From a virus: a stretch of 25,636 nt of DNA. Positions 8,020 through 15,534 of this stretch are shown here, in pieces. The position numbers and the translations under genes were made by a program. Within the stretch, counting starts at the first letter, position 1; each line of letters begins with the position of its first letter. Under the pieces are notes generated by a model that searched no databases, was not told the origin of the DNA, and saw nothing but the letters and a program-made list of their open reading frames with translations. The DNA lies in IMG/VR virus record IMGVR_UViG_3300032245_000151, positions 1 through 25,636 of that record; one strand, written 5' to 3'.

Positions 8020-8921
8020 TGCCAACACTCGACGAACTGGTAGACGAGGTAAAGGCTAACCTACAAGGTTATGCACTTCGCCAAGACCGTATTACTTACG
8101 TTGCTAACCCTGCTGGTTTAACTACCACTAGCACTTCAATTACCGTTGGCTCTTCTTCTAACCTAGCCAAAGGTATTATTGAAATTGATGATGAACTAAT
8201 CTGGATTGATTCATTTGACAAAGCCAATAACGTACTCAATGTTATCCCAGGCTTTGGTCGTGGATACCAAGGAACTACCGCTTCTCCTCACTCGCAGTAT
8301 GCCCCAGTAACTTTATCTCCAACCTTCCCACGTAACTCTATTAAGAAGGCTATCAACGATACGATAAATAGTTTCTATCCTAAGTTGTGGATTGCTTCTT
8401 CATATACATTTACTTTTAACGCATCTCAGACTACATACCCACTACCTGATGATTGCGAAGATGTCTTGTTTATCTCTTGGCAAACAACTGGTTCTAGCCA
8501 AGAATGGTTACCAGTTAATCGCTGGCGCTTAGACGGTATGGCAAATGCTGCCACCTTTAATACACAGAATACTATTAATATCTATGAGAACGTACAACCT
8601 GGTCGTACAATTCAGGTTTGGTATACAGCAACGCCAAATACTCTTGACGCAAACACAGATGATTTTGCTGACGTTACTGGCCTACCAGATTCTTGTAAGG
8701 ATGTTGTCGTCCTCGGCGCATCATACAAACTACTGTCTTATCTTGACGCTGGACGAATCAATCTTTCTAGCGCTGAAGCCGATCTAAACGATAGCAAGTT
8801 GCCATCATCTGCAGGCGCTGCAGCATCTCGTTACATCTTTGCCCTCTATCAACAACGACTACAAGAAGAAGCGTTGAAGTTGGCAGACAAGTATCCAATC
8901 CGTATTCACTACACCCGATAG
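8019..8921 (+). CDS. Putative head-to-tail adaptor / connector protein
   Basis: A 300-residue protein. The helical N-terminus (MPTLDELVDEVKANLQGY) is interrupted at about residues 28-100 by a beta module (ITVGSSSNLAKGIIEIDDEL, then PGFGRGYQGTTASPHS). Helices resume (NSIKKAINDTINSFYPKLW), then a beta domain (YPLPDDCEDVLFISW) and a C-terminal helical pair (SRYIFALYQQRLQEEALKLA). The split helical bundle, with a final YQQRxxEEALKLAD helix, resembles adaptor (gp11/SU10-like) proteins joining portal to short tails. It starts on the glycosyltransferase stop. It could instead be another tail structural protein; moderately sure. Confidence 0.6.
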   Translation: MPTLDELVDEVKANLQGYALRQDRITYVANPAGLTTTSTSITVGSSSNLAKGIIEIDDELIWIDSFDKANNVLNVIPGFGRGYQGTTASPHSQYAPVTLSPTFPRNSIKKAINDTINSFYPKLWIASSYTFTFNASQTTYPLPDDCEDVLFISWQTTGSSQEWLPVNRWRLDGMANAATFNTQNTINIYENVQPGRTIQVWYTATPNTLDANTDDFADVTGLPDSCKDVVVLGASYKLLSYLDAGRINLSSAEADLNDSKLPSSAGAAASRYIFALYQQRLQEEALKLADKYPIRIHYTR

Positions 8922-8934
8922 GTAAGGAAAGCCA

Positions 8935-9738
8935 ATGACTCGTAAGTATTCGTCCATCAGCGTTGAAACTACGCTGGCTTCAGGAATCTCTAATAGCGCA
9001 ACTACTATGACAGTTGCATCTGGTACAGGTTCTGCCCTAATGGGAGGTGTCACTCTTGCTGCTGGAAACGTAGATATCTTTACAGTAGCCCTAGATGTAG
9101 ATACACAAAACGAAGAAGTTGTTTATATTACTGCAGTATCTAGCGATACATTCACTATTGTTCGTGGTCGTGCTGGGACATCTGCTATCTCACATACTGG
9201 CGGCGCTACAGTCAAGCACGTATTAACTTCTGATGACCTTAACTTCTACACAACAGGTGTGGCTACAGCAGATGCTGCTATTCCAAATGCAATCGTAACT
9301 GCTAAGGGTGACATCATTGCAGCAAGCGCTAGTGCTACTCCAGATAACCTAGCCGTTGGAACTAACGGACAGGTGCTTACAGCAGATTCCACCGCAACAC
9401 TGGGAGTCAAGTGGGCAACACCAACAACCACAGATTTAACAATTCTTGCAAAGACTGCCAACTACACTTTAATAGCAAGTGATGTTAACGACTTAATTAC
9501 TATGAGCAGTGCTTCAACAACAACACTGACAGTTCCTAATGGTGTCTTTACCGCAGGCCAACAAATTAACGTTCAGCGCCTTGGCGCTGGAGCAGTCCAG
9601 ATTAGAAGTGATGGAACTACTGTTCTAACATCTACTGGTGCTACATCTACAGCCCCAAATCTACGCGCTCAGTACAGCGCAGCAACAATTATTTGTACAT
9701 CAAGCAATAACTTTACGGTAATCGGAGATGTTTCTTAA
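8935..9738 (+). CDS. Tail fibre protein
   Basis: A 267-residue protein. Residues about 10-105 are a beta module with EEVVYITAVSSDTFTIVRGR and GTSAISHTGGATVKHVLTSD. The linker NAIVTAKGDIIAASAS then GTNGQVLTADST is one of the commonest repeats in phage fibres. The C-terminal domain (YTLIASDVNDLITMSSAS, TLTVPNGVFTAGQQINVQRL) is a typical fibre tip sandwich. GGTAAGGAAA before the ATG supplies a ribosome site. The N-terminal module also occurs in the preceding adaptor-like protein, suggesting domain shuffling. Likely a receptor-binding or distal fibre subunit. Confidence 0.82.
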   Translation: MTRKYSSISVETTLASGISNSATTMTVASGTGSALMGGVTLAAGNVDIFTVALDVDTQNEEVVYITAVSSDTFTIVRGRAGTSAISHTGGATVKHVLTSDDLNFYTTGVATADAAIPNAIVTAKGDIIAASASATPDNLAVGTNGQVLTADSTATLGVKWATPTTTDLTILAKTANYTLIASDVNDLITMSSASTTTLTVPNGVFTAGQQINVQRLGAGAVQIRSDGTTVLTSTGATSTAPNLRAQYSAATIICTSSNNFTVIGDVS

Positions 9739-10832
9739 TGCCGATACTAGGGATCCTTGCTTCTTCCAAGTCAGGTAACTTGGTTCCTAGCGCCCCAACT
9801 ATTGGAACAGTTACAGTTACTAATTCGACAACTGTTTCAATTCCTTTTACAGCGGGTTCTAGTCCTACGCCTATTACTTCTTATGTGGCTACATCTTCGC
9901 CTTCAATTGCTTTAACTGTTTCTGGAACAACATCTCCATTAACTGTAACTGGCGCATTTGCTTCTAATACTGCCTACACATTCCAGATCGCAGCAGTTAA
10001 CGCGACTGGAACAGGCGCTTATTCATCTGCTTCTAACTCAATTACTCCTGCTCCTTTAGTGGCACCATCAACTGTCCAATACCTTGTTGTCGGCGGCGGT
10101 GGTGGCAGTAGTGGTGGATTTGGTGGTGGTGCTGGTGGTGGTGGATATAGAACAGGATCGCTAGGCGTTAGTGCGGGTGTTGGATACACCGTTACTGTTG
10201 GTGCTGGCGGTACAGGGCCAGGAGTTACTTTGGCTACAGGTTCAGTTTTCTCAAGCATCACTTCACTTCCTGGCGAGTTCGGCAATACCTCTGGCAACGG
10301 TAATCAAACTTCTGGCGTTTATGGTTCGGGTGCGGGTTGCGCTCCTGGTAACTGGACTGGAGGAGTTGGAACTTCGGGACAGGGAAATCTTGGTGGCAAT
10401 TCTGACGGCGCTAATGGATCAGGTGCTGGTGGCGCTGGCGCTGCTGGTCAAAGCGCTGCTGCTGGTGGCGCTGGTGGTAACGGATCTACATTCTCTATAA
10501 ACGGTGGCACTTACGCAGGTGGTGGTGGTGGTGCGGCTACTGATAGTCGTACTACTAATAATGGTGGTTCGGGTGGTGGTGGAAACGGTGGAAGTTTTGC
10601 AGTAGGCAGAGCCGCAGGAACTAACGGCTCTGTAAACACAGGCGGTGGCGCAGGTGGTGGAACACAGGGTAACCAAACTATCTACTATACAAGCGGCGGT
10701 TCAGGTATCGTCATTGTTGCTTATTCCTCTTCGTTTACTGATGCTGTTTCAACTACGGGTTCTCCTTCGTATGTAAATAATGGGACTAATAAAATTTATA
10801 CATTTACAGGAAGCGGGAGTATCACTTTCTAA
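9738..10832 (+). CDS. Fibronectin III plus glycine-rich adhesin
   Basis: A 364-residue protein. Residues about 15-105 form an FnIII-like domain (VPSAPTIGTVTVTNST, AYTFQIAAVNATGTGAYSSA). Then TVQYLVVGGGGGSSGGF opens a glycine-rich region of about 200 residues, with many GGGG and GAGGAG runs and the closing strand SGIVIVAYSS. This VEYLVVAGGGGGG...GSGIVIxxY layout is widespread in phage adhesins; T-even-like gp38 adhesins use comparable Gly-rich loops in a polyglycine-II sandwich to set host range. The product probably contacts the receptor. Start overlaps the previous stop (TAATG). GGTGGTGGT repeats make copy-number change easy. Confidence 0.82.
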   Translation: MPILGILASSKSGNLVPSAPTIGTVTVTNSTTVSIPFTAGSSPTPITSYVATSSPSIALTVSGTTSPLTVTGAFASNTAYTFQIAAVNATGTGAYSSASNSITPAPLVAPSTVQYLVVGGGGGSSGGFGGGAGGGGYRTGSLGVSAGVGYTVTVGAGGTGPGVTLATGSVFSSITSLPGEFGNTSGNGNQTSGVYGSGAGCAPGNWTGGVGTSGQGNLGGNSDGANGSGAGGAGAAGQSAAAGGAGGNGSTFSINGGTYAGGGGGAATDSRTTNNGGSGGGGNGGSFAVGRAAGTNGSVNTGGGAGGGTQGNQTIYYTSGGSGIVIVAYSSSFTDAVSTTGSPSYVNNGTNKIYTFTGSGSITF

Positions 10833-11080
10833 TGGCACACTTTGCAAAACTAGATGAAACTAATACTGTAACTCAAGTAATTGTTGTTCATAACAACGAG
10901 TTACTTGATGAAAATAACAACGAGTCTGAGCAAAAAGGTATTGACTTCTGTGTCAACTTACTAGGTGGTACTTGGATTCAAACAAGTTACAACGCAAATT
11001 TTAGAGGCAATTTTGCTGGTATTGGCAGTTTTTATGATCCAGTTAATGATGTATTTGTAACACCTGAACCCAAGGAGTAG
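10832..11080 (+). CDS. Conserved small fibre-associated protein
   Basis: An 82-residue protein beginning MAHFAKLDETNTVTQVIVVH, with LLGGTWIQTSYNANFRGNFA, then GIGSFYDPVNDVF. This is a very recognisable small protein from cyanophages and other marine and freshwater phages (MAHFAKLDxxNxVxxVxVV, GIDFxxxLxGGxWIQTSYN, AGIGxxYD), usually next to fibre genes, function unknown. It overlaps the adhesin stop by one base. Its presence fits an aquatic phage pool; that point is inference. Confidence 0.78.
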   Translation: MAHFAKLDETNTVTQVIVVHNNELLDENNNESEQKGIDFCVNLLGGTWIQTSYNANFRGNFAGIGSFYDPVNDVFVTPEPKE

Positions 11081-11083
11081 ACA

Positions 11084-13039
11084 ATGGCTTATGGCGATGA
11101 CATTACCGAAGGACTGGTCTATACCCTTTCCAACCCATCAGGATCTACCAACTATTCATCAACAGGTGAAGCCTACGATGTAGCAATCGCTGGCTTGCCG
11201 TTCTTTTTGTTGAACTCTGATGACTCACCATATCGTCGCGTAACAGCGCAGTATCGTAAGCAACAGATTGACCAGAGCCGTGAGCCAGGTGAGCAGACGC
11301 TGACTGGTTGGTGGCTACGTAGCCAGTCCTCATTCCACTATGGACAAGGCATCAAGTTCTTTGAGCCTATTCAGGATGAGTCGCTTCGCTTCCAGTACAC
11401 AGAGTCTAAAGGTGTGAACGTATGGACTAAGGGACAAGCAACACTTCTTAAAAAAGTTAATAATTATTCAGCGATTACCAATGGATTGCAAACAAATAAA
11501 CGTCCATACCAGTCTGCCAGATCTATCCGTTACAGCACTAAAGATGCTGTGCTTATCTGGGATGGATATAAAATAAATAAAGTTGAGGCAGATGGAACTG
11601 TAGTTTCATTTGTTAACTACACACCAGGTACTGACTACCCAATCTACTCTGTCTGTGATGATGGAACCTATGCTTATTGGGTAACCAACAAAGTTGGTAC
11701 CAACAGACTTCAGGTTAACAAACGTCCTTTGGATTCTAGCGCTGCAGCAAGTGAGATGTTTACTAGCGCAACTATAACAGTAACTAACGCAGTCATTGAA
11801 TACACCAAGGAACGTCTTGTTATGTGTGTAAATGACAAGGTGTATGAATTTTCAAGCAGTGCAGCAGTCCTCCCATCCCCTGTCTATACTCACAGCGACG
11901 ATGACCACGTATTTACTAGCATCACATCTAGTGGTGCTGCTATCTATATTTCAGGCTACAGTGGCATTCAATCTAATATCTATAAGTTTACCTTGTCTAC
12001 TGCAGGTGCTATGCCAACGCTAACCAGTGCAATCACAGCAGCAGAACTGCCAGCAGGTGAGATTGTATTTAAGATTGCTTACTACCTTGGCAATATGGCT
12101 ATTGGTACTAACCAAGGTATGCGTATGGCAGATGTTAATTCACTTGATGGTTCTATTACCTACGGTGCTTTAATCTTTGAATCAACACAACCAGTCTATG
12201 ACTTTGGTTTCCGTGATAGATACATCTGGGCTGCATCCAGTGTTGAAGGCCAAGTAGGTGTGACTCGTGTAGATATGGGTCAACCATTAGGTAACCTTTT
12301 GTTCCCTTACGCCTGGGATTTATATGATCCAGCAGATGTATTAGGAAACCCAACAACAGCGTGTGCTTTTATTGGCGACACTGATCGTCTGGCTTTCTGT
12401 AACTCTGGTGGCGCAGTAAACGGAAAGGTTTACATTGAGGCAACTACAGAGTTAATAGCACAAGGAACTATCCGTACAGGATACGTCCGATATAACACAC
12501 TAGAACTAAAGATCTTTAAGTTAATGCAGGCCCGTGTTGATACCACTAACGGTGGTCTTTATATTGACTCCATTGATTATGCCGATAACTTCTATCGCAT
12601 TGGAACTTTCGCACAAGAGACAGAAGTTCCAGAAGTTAATATCAACTATCCTCAAGCATCACAAGAATACCTTGGCTTCCAGTTTACCCTGGTTCGCTCA
12701 TCTAGTGATGTTACTAAGGGACCACTGTTCACTGGCTATCAGATCAAAGCGTTGCCTGCTATCCCACGTCAACGATTGATCCAGTATCCACTATCTTGCT
12801 TTGACCACGAGTCAGATCACTTCGGCGTTGAGGTTGGTTATGAAGGTTCTGCCTATGCTCGTATGATTCAACTTGAATCTATTGAAAACGTAGGTGACAC
12901 CATCAGAGTCGAAGACTTTAGAACTGGTGAATCTTACATTGGATTGATTGAAGAGTTGGATTTTAGGAATGCAACCCCATCAGATAAGCGTTTTTCTGGC
13001 TACGGCGGAACGCTACTAGTAACCATCAGGACGGTCTAA
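11084..13039 (+). CDS. Large tail protein (beta-propeller-like, tail hub / minor tail)
   Basis: A 651-residue protein, the longest in the window. The N-terminal 100 residues (PYRRVTAQYRKQQIDQSREP, then GWWLRSQSSFHYG) precede about 350 residues of repeating beta blades (VLIWDGYKINKVEADGTVV, YWVTNKVGTNRLQVNKRP, IYISGYSGIQSNIYKF), suggesting a beta-propeller. The C-terminal 100 residues (IQYPLSCFDHESDHFG, RVEDFRTGESYIGLIEELDF) resemble actinophage minor tail proteins as I recall them. No coiled-coil or hydrophobic tape-measure character. AAGGAG precedes the ATG; last gene before lysis. Likely part of the tail tip or nozzle. Confidence 0.7.
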   Translation: MAYGDDITEGLVYTLSNPSGSTNYSSTGEAYDVAIAGLPFFLLNSDDSPYRRVTAQYRKQQIDQSREPGEQTLTGWWLRSQSSFHYGQGIKFFEPIQDESLRFQYTESKGVNVWTKGQATLLKKVNNYSAITNGLQTNKRPYQSARSIRYSTKDAVLIWDGYKINKVEADGTVVSFVNYTPGTDYPIYSVCDDGTYAYWVTNKVGTNRLQVNKRPLDSSAAASEMFTSATITVTNAVIEYTKERLVMCVNDKVYEFSSSAAVLPSPVYTHSDDDHVFTSITSSGAAIYISGYSGIQSNIYKFTLSTAGAMPTLTSAITAAELPAGEIVFKIAYYLGNMAIGTNQGMRMADVNSLDGSITYGALIFESTQPVYDFGFRDRYIWAASSVEGQVGVTRVDMGQPLGNLLFPYAWDLYDPADVLGNPTTACAFIGDTDRLAFCNSGGAVNGKVYIEATTELIAQGTIRTGYVRYNTLELKIFKLMQARVDTTNGGLYIDSIDYADNFYRIGTFAQETEVPEVNINYPQASQEYLGFQFTLVRSSSDVTKGPLFTGYQIKALPAIPRQRLIQYPLSCFDHESDHFGVEVGYEGSAYARMIQLESIENVGDTIRVEDFRTGESYIGLIEELDFRNATPSDKRFSGYGGTLLVTIRTV

Positions 13040-13236
13040 TGCAGACACAAGATTACGCAACAGTTGCTGTTGCAGTATGTACAATTATTGGTGGCTTCAT
13101 TGGCGCTGTTAAATGGTTAGTCAAGCATTATCTCAACGAACTCAAACCCAATAGTGGGTCAAGCCTAAAAGATTCCGTCATTCGACTGGAAGAAAAAGTA
13201 GAAATTCTCTATCAGATTATGATACAAAAGAAATGA
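13039..13236 (+). CDS. Small membrane protein of lysis cassette (holin-like, coiled coil)
   Basis: A 65-residue protein with one transmembrane helix at residues about 7-27 (TVAVAVCTIIGGFIGAVKWL), a basic stretch, then SSLKDSVIRLEEKVEILYQI as a short coiled coil. This N-terminal membrane span followed by a cytoplasmic coiled coil is familiar next to actinophage endolysin genes and resembles XhlA-type or holin-partner proteins. It overlaps the tail-protein stop by one base and lies seven bases before the endolysin gene. It may assist or tune lysis timing; the exact role is unproven. Confidence 0.68.
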   Translation: MQTQDYATVAVAVCTIIGGFIGAVKWLVKHYLNELKPNSGSSLKDSVIRLEEKVEILYQIMIQKK

Positions 13237-13242
13237 GTAAAG

Positions 13243-13725
13243 ATGTCTGCGATGATTGCCAAACGAGCCACACCTGCCGCTATTGCTGTCCTGCGACAAG
13301 CGACAGCACTTCGTCCGAAGCGTAAGAAAGCCTCTGATGGATTACTACCATCAGCAGCACACATATCTGCCAGTCCTAACAGCGATCACAATACTGGATA
13401 CGCAGTAGATCTAACCCACGATAAGTTGGCTGGCATTGATTGCTCTAATATATTTGAAGAACTCAAGGCAGACAAGCGTGTTAAGTATCTTATCTTCCAG
13501 GGCAAGATCTGGTCAGCAGATCGTGCCAAAGAAGGGGACCGTGAATACACAGGGTCCAATAAGCACAACAAGCATCTTCACATCTCAATTAAAGAAGGAT
13601 GTGGAGATGACACTTCCCCTTGGTTCCCTTGGTTGGGTAAACCAAAGGTTGTCAATAAAGTAAAGGCTAATTTACCTAAGCCTTTACCTAAGAAGAAAGA
13701 ACCAACAAGTCCAAAGGAGAACTAA
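13243..13725 (+). CDS. Endolysin, M15-family peptidase-like
   Basis: A 160-residue protein carrying the zinc-peptidase signature SDHNTGYAVD (residues 47-56, H49 and D56 as ligands) and a later HLH (H111, H113), the layout of M15 (VanY/D-Ala-D-Ala or L-Ala-D-Glu) peptidases that cut peptidoglycan cross-links. The N-terminal 30 residues are basic and could be a short wall-binding element. The last 30 residues are a Lys/Pro-rich tail (LPKPLPKKKEP) with no recognised binding domain. The ATG lacks a good ribosome site and may depend on coupling to the upstream gene. A membrane protein on each side marks a lysis cassette. Confidence 0.85.
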   Translation: MSAMIAKRATPAAIAVLRQATALRPKRKKASDGLLPSAAHISASPNSDHNTGYAVDLTHDKLAGIDCSNIFEELKADKRVKYLIFQGKIWSADRAKEGDREYTGSNKHNKHLHISIKEGCGDDTSPWFPWLGKPKVVNKVKANLPKPLPKKKEPTSPKEN

Positions 13726-13916
13726 TGGATAAGAACAAGTTAAAAGCAATGGCAGCAACTTATTTACGCGCTGGAATTGCTTCAGTAATTGCCCTATACC
13801 TTGCGGGTGTGACAGATCCAAAGGCTTTAGCATCAGCAGCACTTGCTGCGGTTGCAGGTCCACTGCTTAAGGCACTGGATCCAAAGGCTACAGATTTTGG
13901 ACGTGGGTCTAAGTAA
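13725..13916 (+). CDS. Putative holin
   Basis: A 63-residue protein with two short hydrophobic segments (RAGIASVIALYLAGVT at about 16-31 and ALASAALAAVAGPLLKAL at about 34-51) separated by a DPKA turn, and a charged C-terminus. The LRAGIASVIA...GVTDPKALASAALAAVAGPLLKAL pattern matches small actinophage holins. It starts on the endolysin stop (TAATGG) and is the last gene before a strong terminator. It would form membrane lesions that release or activate the endolysin. Confidence 0.78.
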   Translation: MDKNKLKAMAATYLRAGIASVIALYLAGVTDPKALASAALAAVAGPLLKALDPKATDFGRGSK

Positions 13917-13934
13917 CCCACCAACGCGAGGCAG

Positions 13935-13976
13935 AAAGAGGCCCTCATTCCTTCGGGGATGGGGGCCTCTTTTTTT
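13935..13976 (+). terminator. Intrinsic terminator ending late operon (probably bidirectional)
   Basis: AAAGAGGCCC pairs with GGGCCTCTTT, with further pairing toward a CTTCGGGG tetraloop-type apex, and is followed by a run of seven T on the + strand. On the - strand the same hairpin is followed by CTCTTTC, so it may also stop the leftward HNH transcript that converges on it. Confidence 0.92.
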
Positions 13977-13987
13977 ATGCCACAAAA

Positions 13988-14338
13988 CTAATTGATACCT
14001 GAGTTGCTATCCCCTGATAGATGGGTCTTGAGCCTGTGGCAGTTGGCACAGAGGGTTCTCAGGTTTGCTGGGTCATTGTTAAAGCGGTCACCGTCTACGT
14101 GGTCTACATCTAATTGACTGATGTGTACTGGCTTAAATCCACAGTCCTCGCAGTAGTCCTTACGGTATGCGTGGTAAGGAGAACGAATCTTCATCTGGTT
14201 AATCTTGTATATGGTATTGCATCTGTATCTACCTGTTACTGGCTTTGATTTATCCCGCGTCTTTAACTTAGTGGGGCCACAAACAGTGCACATTCCTGTG
14301 CGTTCTTCTTCGTTGATCTCAGAGAGTCTGTGTTTCAT
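13988..14338 (-). CDS. HNH endonuclease
   Basis: A 116-residue protein. The HNH core reads DYCEDCGF (C63, C66), QLDVDHVDGDRFNNDP (catalytic H80, N88) and LRTLCANCHRLKTH (C97, C100, H101): the beta-beta-alpha metal fold with a structural zinc. An extra CTVCG near residue 17-20 and an RC at 40 may form a second zinc site. It is transcribed leftward against the flanking modules and overlaps the upstream zinc-ribbon gene by 20 bases. It may be a free-standing homing nuclease or a packaging-associated HNH; lacking a terminase neighbour here, the homing type seems more likely. Confidence 0.88.
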   Translation of the reverse strand: MKHRLSEINEEERTGMCTVCGPTKLKTRDKSKPVTGRYRCNTIYKINQMKIRSPYHAYRKDYCEDCGFKPVHISQLDVDHVDGDRFNNDPANLRTLCANCHRLKTHLSGDSNSGIN

Positions 14339-14573
14339 CTTTATCTACTGGACAAGGGACAGTTACGATGTTGCCACAGTTGACACAGGTACCATCAAGA
14401 AAGTACCAGACCAGTTCGTGGTCTTCAAATGATGCCATTATAGAAAAGACTTGTGAGCCACAAGGACAGACGTGTACTGGACCCAAACCTCTTAAATCTG
14501 TACCAAATTTCTCTGGTAGTTTAGACTTAAATTTTGGCAGCCTTGGTAGACGGAACCGCACAGTCAGTACCAT
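14319..14573 (-). CDS. Zinc-ribbon protein
   Basis: An 84-residue protein with two cysteine pairs: VHVCPCGS (C36, C38) and GTCVNCGN (C63, C66). Between them lies SFEDHELVWYFLD, as in actinophage proteins of the type DLRGLGPVHxCxCGxxxFxxxxSFDDxEIxxYxLDxxCxxCG. The N-terminus is basic and Pro/Lys-rich (RFRLPRLPKFKSKLPEKF). The start chosen (MVLTVRF) has AAGGGGG nine bases upstream; an earlier in-frame ATG 42 bases upstream lacks one. Nucleic-acid binding is plausible. First gene of the leftward pair with HNH. Confidence 0.72.
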   Translation of the reverse strand: MVLTVRFRLPRLPKFKSKLPEKFGTDLRGLGPVHVCPCGSQVFSIMASFEDHELVWYFLDGTCVNCGNIVTVPCPVDKDETQTL

Positions 14574-14622
14574 ACCATCGTGCCCCCTTGGGGCACCCTG
14601 TTTTATTCGCCTCACGGCTCAT

Positions 14623-14628
14623 ATTGTA
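14623..14628 (-). promoter_or_regulatory. Candidate -10 box for zinc-ribbon/HNH pair
   Basis: On the - strand TACAAT (5 of 6 to consensus) stands about 50 bases ahead of the zinc-ribbon start, in the divergent intergenic region. No good -35 hexamer is seen at 16-18 bases, so this is tentative. Confidence 0.35.
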
Positions 14629-14672
14629 GTAACCAGTAGGTGTTGCTAACGCAACGACACGCCGATCTCTAG

Positions 14673-14678
14673 TATGAT
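14673..14678 (+). promoter_or_regulatory. Candidate -10 box of early operon (leaderless start)
   Basis: TATGAT (5 of 6) lies six bases before the ATG of the Ntn hydrolase gene, which has no ribosome-binding sequence. Transcription starting at the ATG would give a leaderless mRNA. The -35 region is weak: a TTGCTA is present but about 24 bases upstream, too far for a standard spacer. Confidence 0.45.
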
Positions 14679-14684
14679 TCCAGT

Positions 14685-15242
14685 ATGACAACCATCGCAG
14701 CGATAGAAGGAATTGACTACGCAGTTCTAGTAGCAGATTCTCAGATCACAGAAGATAATCTCGTGACGTTAGCAACTAGTACACCTAAGATCGTTGAGGT
14801 TGGCAAGTTTCTATTAGGTATTTCGGGCGATACACGACCAGGAGATATACTTGCGTACAACTGGAAGCCACCGCTTTATCGCGGTGAGGATCCAGTACAA
14901 TTTATGGGCAAGAAAGTTATACCCAGTATCAACCAAGCATTTACCGATAACAACTACGACTACAACAAGGTGGACAAAGATGGTGGCTTCGATTATCTCA
15001 TTGCTTTTAACAGTAATATCTTTCGTATTGCTTGTGATCTCTCTTTTTTCCAAGCAAATCACGGAACGTACGGCATTGGTAGTGGGGGGCAGTTTGCTCT
15101 TGGCTACCTGTCTTCAATTGTCAAACCTGATATGGACGTAGAGTACGCAAAGCGACACGCCCGTAAAGCCGTAGAGATTGCGTCGGTCCTTGACGCTAAC
15201 ACTGGTAAGCCCATACAGTTAGTAGTCCAGGAAAGGGTATAG
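14685..15242 (+). CDS. HslV/proteasome-beta-like Ntn hydrolase
   Basis: A 185-residue protein, close to HslV in length. It begins MTTIAAIEG. Removing Met would expose Thr1, as in HslV (TTIVSV). VLVADSQIT places Asp at mature position 17, and TPKIVEV places Lys at mature position 34, corresponding to the HslV T1/D17/K33 catalytic set; GIGSGGQFALGYL matches the HslV/proteasome GSGG turn. The predicted activity is threonine peptidase, presumably as a ring. No HslU, Mpa/ARC or other AAA partner is in the window, so it may use a host unfoldase or act alone. It heads the early operon, behind a leaderless-type promoter. A non-peptidase Ntn hydrolase is possible. Confidence 0.8.
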   Translation: MTTIAAIEGIDYAVLVADSQITEDNLVTLATSTPKIVEVGKFLLGISGDTRPGDILAYNWKPPLYRGEDPVQFMGKKVIPSINQAFTDNNYDYNKVDKDGGFDYLIAFNSNIFRIACDLSFFQANHGTYGIGSGGQFALGYLSSIVKPDMDVEYAKRHARKAVEIASVLDANTGKPIQLVVQERV

Positions 15243-15244
15243 GA

Positions 15245-15382
15245 ATGTACAAAGAAAAAAGGGTAGGAAAGATGTGGCTGTCTTATGGCTGCAACTTCAA
15301 GCAAATAAGTGTTGGGCTTTTTATTGACAAGTACCGCATCAGCATTGACTTAGTATTCTTTTTTGTAGTACTGGAGTTCTGA
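15245..15382 (+). CDS. 45-aa hypothetical protein
   Basis: The product MYKEKRVGKMWLSYGCNFKQ continues ISVGLFIDKYRISIDLVFFF and ends VVLEF. The FxQISVGLxIDxYRIxIDLxFxxVxLEF pattern of alternating hydrophobic residues is a small all-beta phage protein type I recall in actinophages; it is not a transmembrane helix although it is hydrophobic. It starts two bases after the protease gene stop, and its stop overlaps the next ATG (TGATG). Function unknown. Confidence 0.6.
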   Translation: MYKEKRVGKMWLSYGCNFKQISVGLFIDKYRISIDLVFFFVVLEF

Positions 15383-15534
15383 TGGAGTTCAATACATACG
15401 ATTATGTAAAGCCAGAGTTCAAGGAGATTATAGCAACAGGTGAATATGCTGCTCACTACTGGTTTGAGCAGGGTTGGAAAGCCTGTAGACTTGCTTTCTT
15501 ATTACACGATCAAGCAGGGAAGGAAGCGGTATGA
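15382..15534 (+). CDS. 50-aa hypothetical protein
   Basis: The product MEFNTYDYVKPEFKEIIATG... continues EYAAHYWFEQGWKACRLAFL and ends LLHDQAGKEAV. It is a compact helical protein with one cysteine and no recognised motif. Both ends overlap neighbours by one or four bases (TGATG upstream, ATGA downstream), which supports it as a real coupled gene between the 45-residue protein and the Cas4-like nuclease. Confidence 0.6.
   Translation: MEFNTYDYVKPEFKEIIATGEYAAHYWFEQGWKACRLAFLLHDQAGKEAV

Noticed and set aside
10419-10676. Antisense and shifted frames over the glycine-rich adhesin
   Set aside because: The GGT/GGC-rich coding sequence gives long open alternative frames of low complexity (runs of Thr, Ser, Cys); no start signals support them.
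13233-13328. 31-residue frame with CxxC...CxxCC (MSKDVCDDCQTSHTCRYCC...) over the endolysin start
   Set aside because: Cysteine spacing is suggestive and the ATG overlaps the previous stop, but it lies inside the endolysin reading region and cannot be separated from chance.
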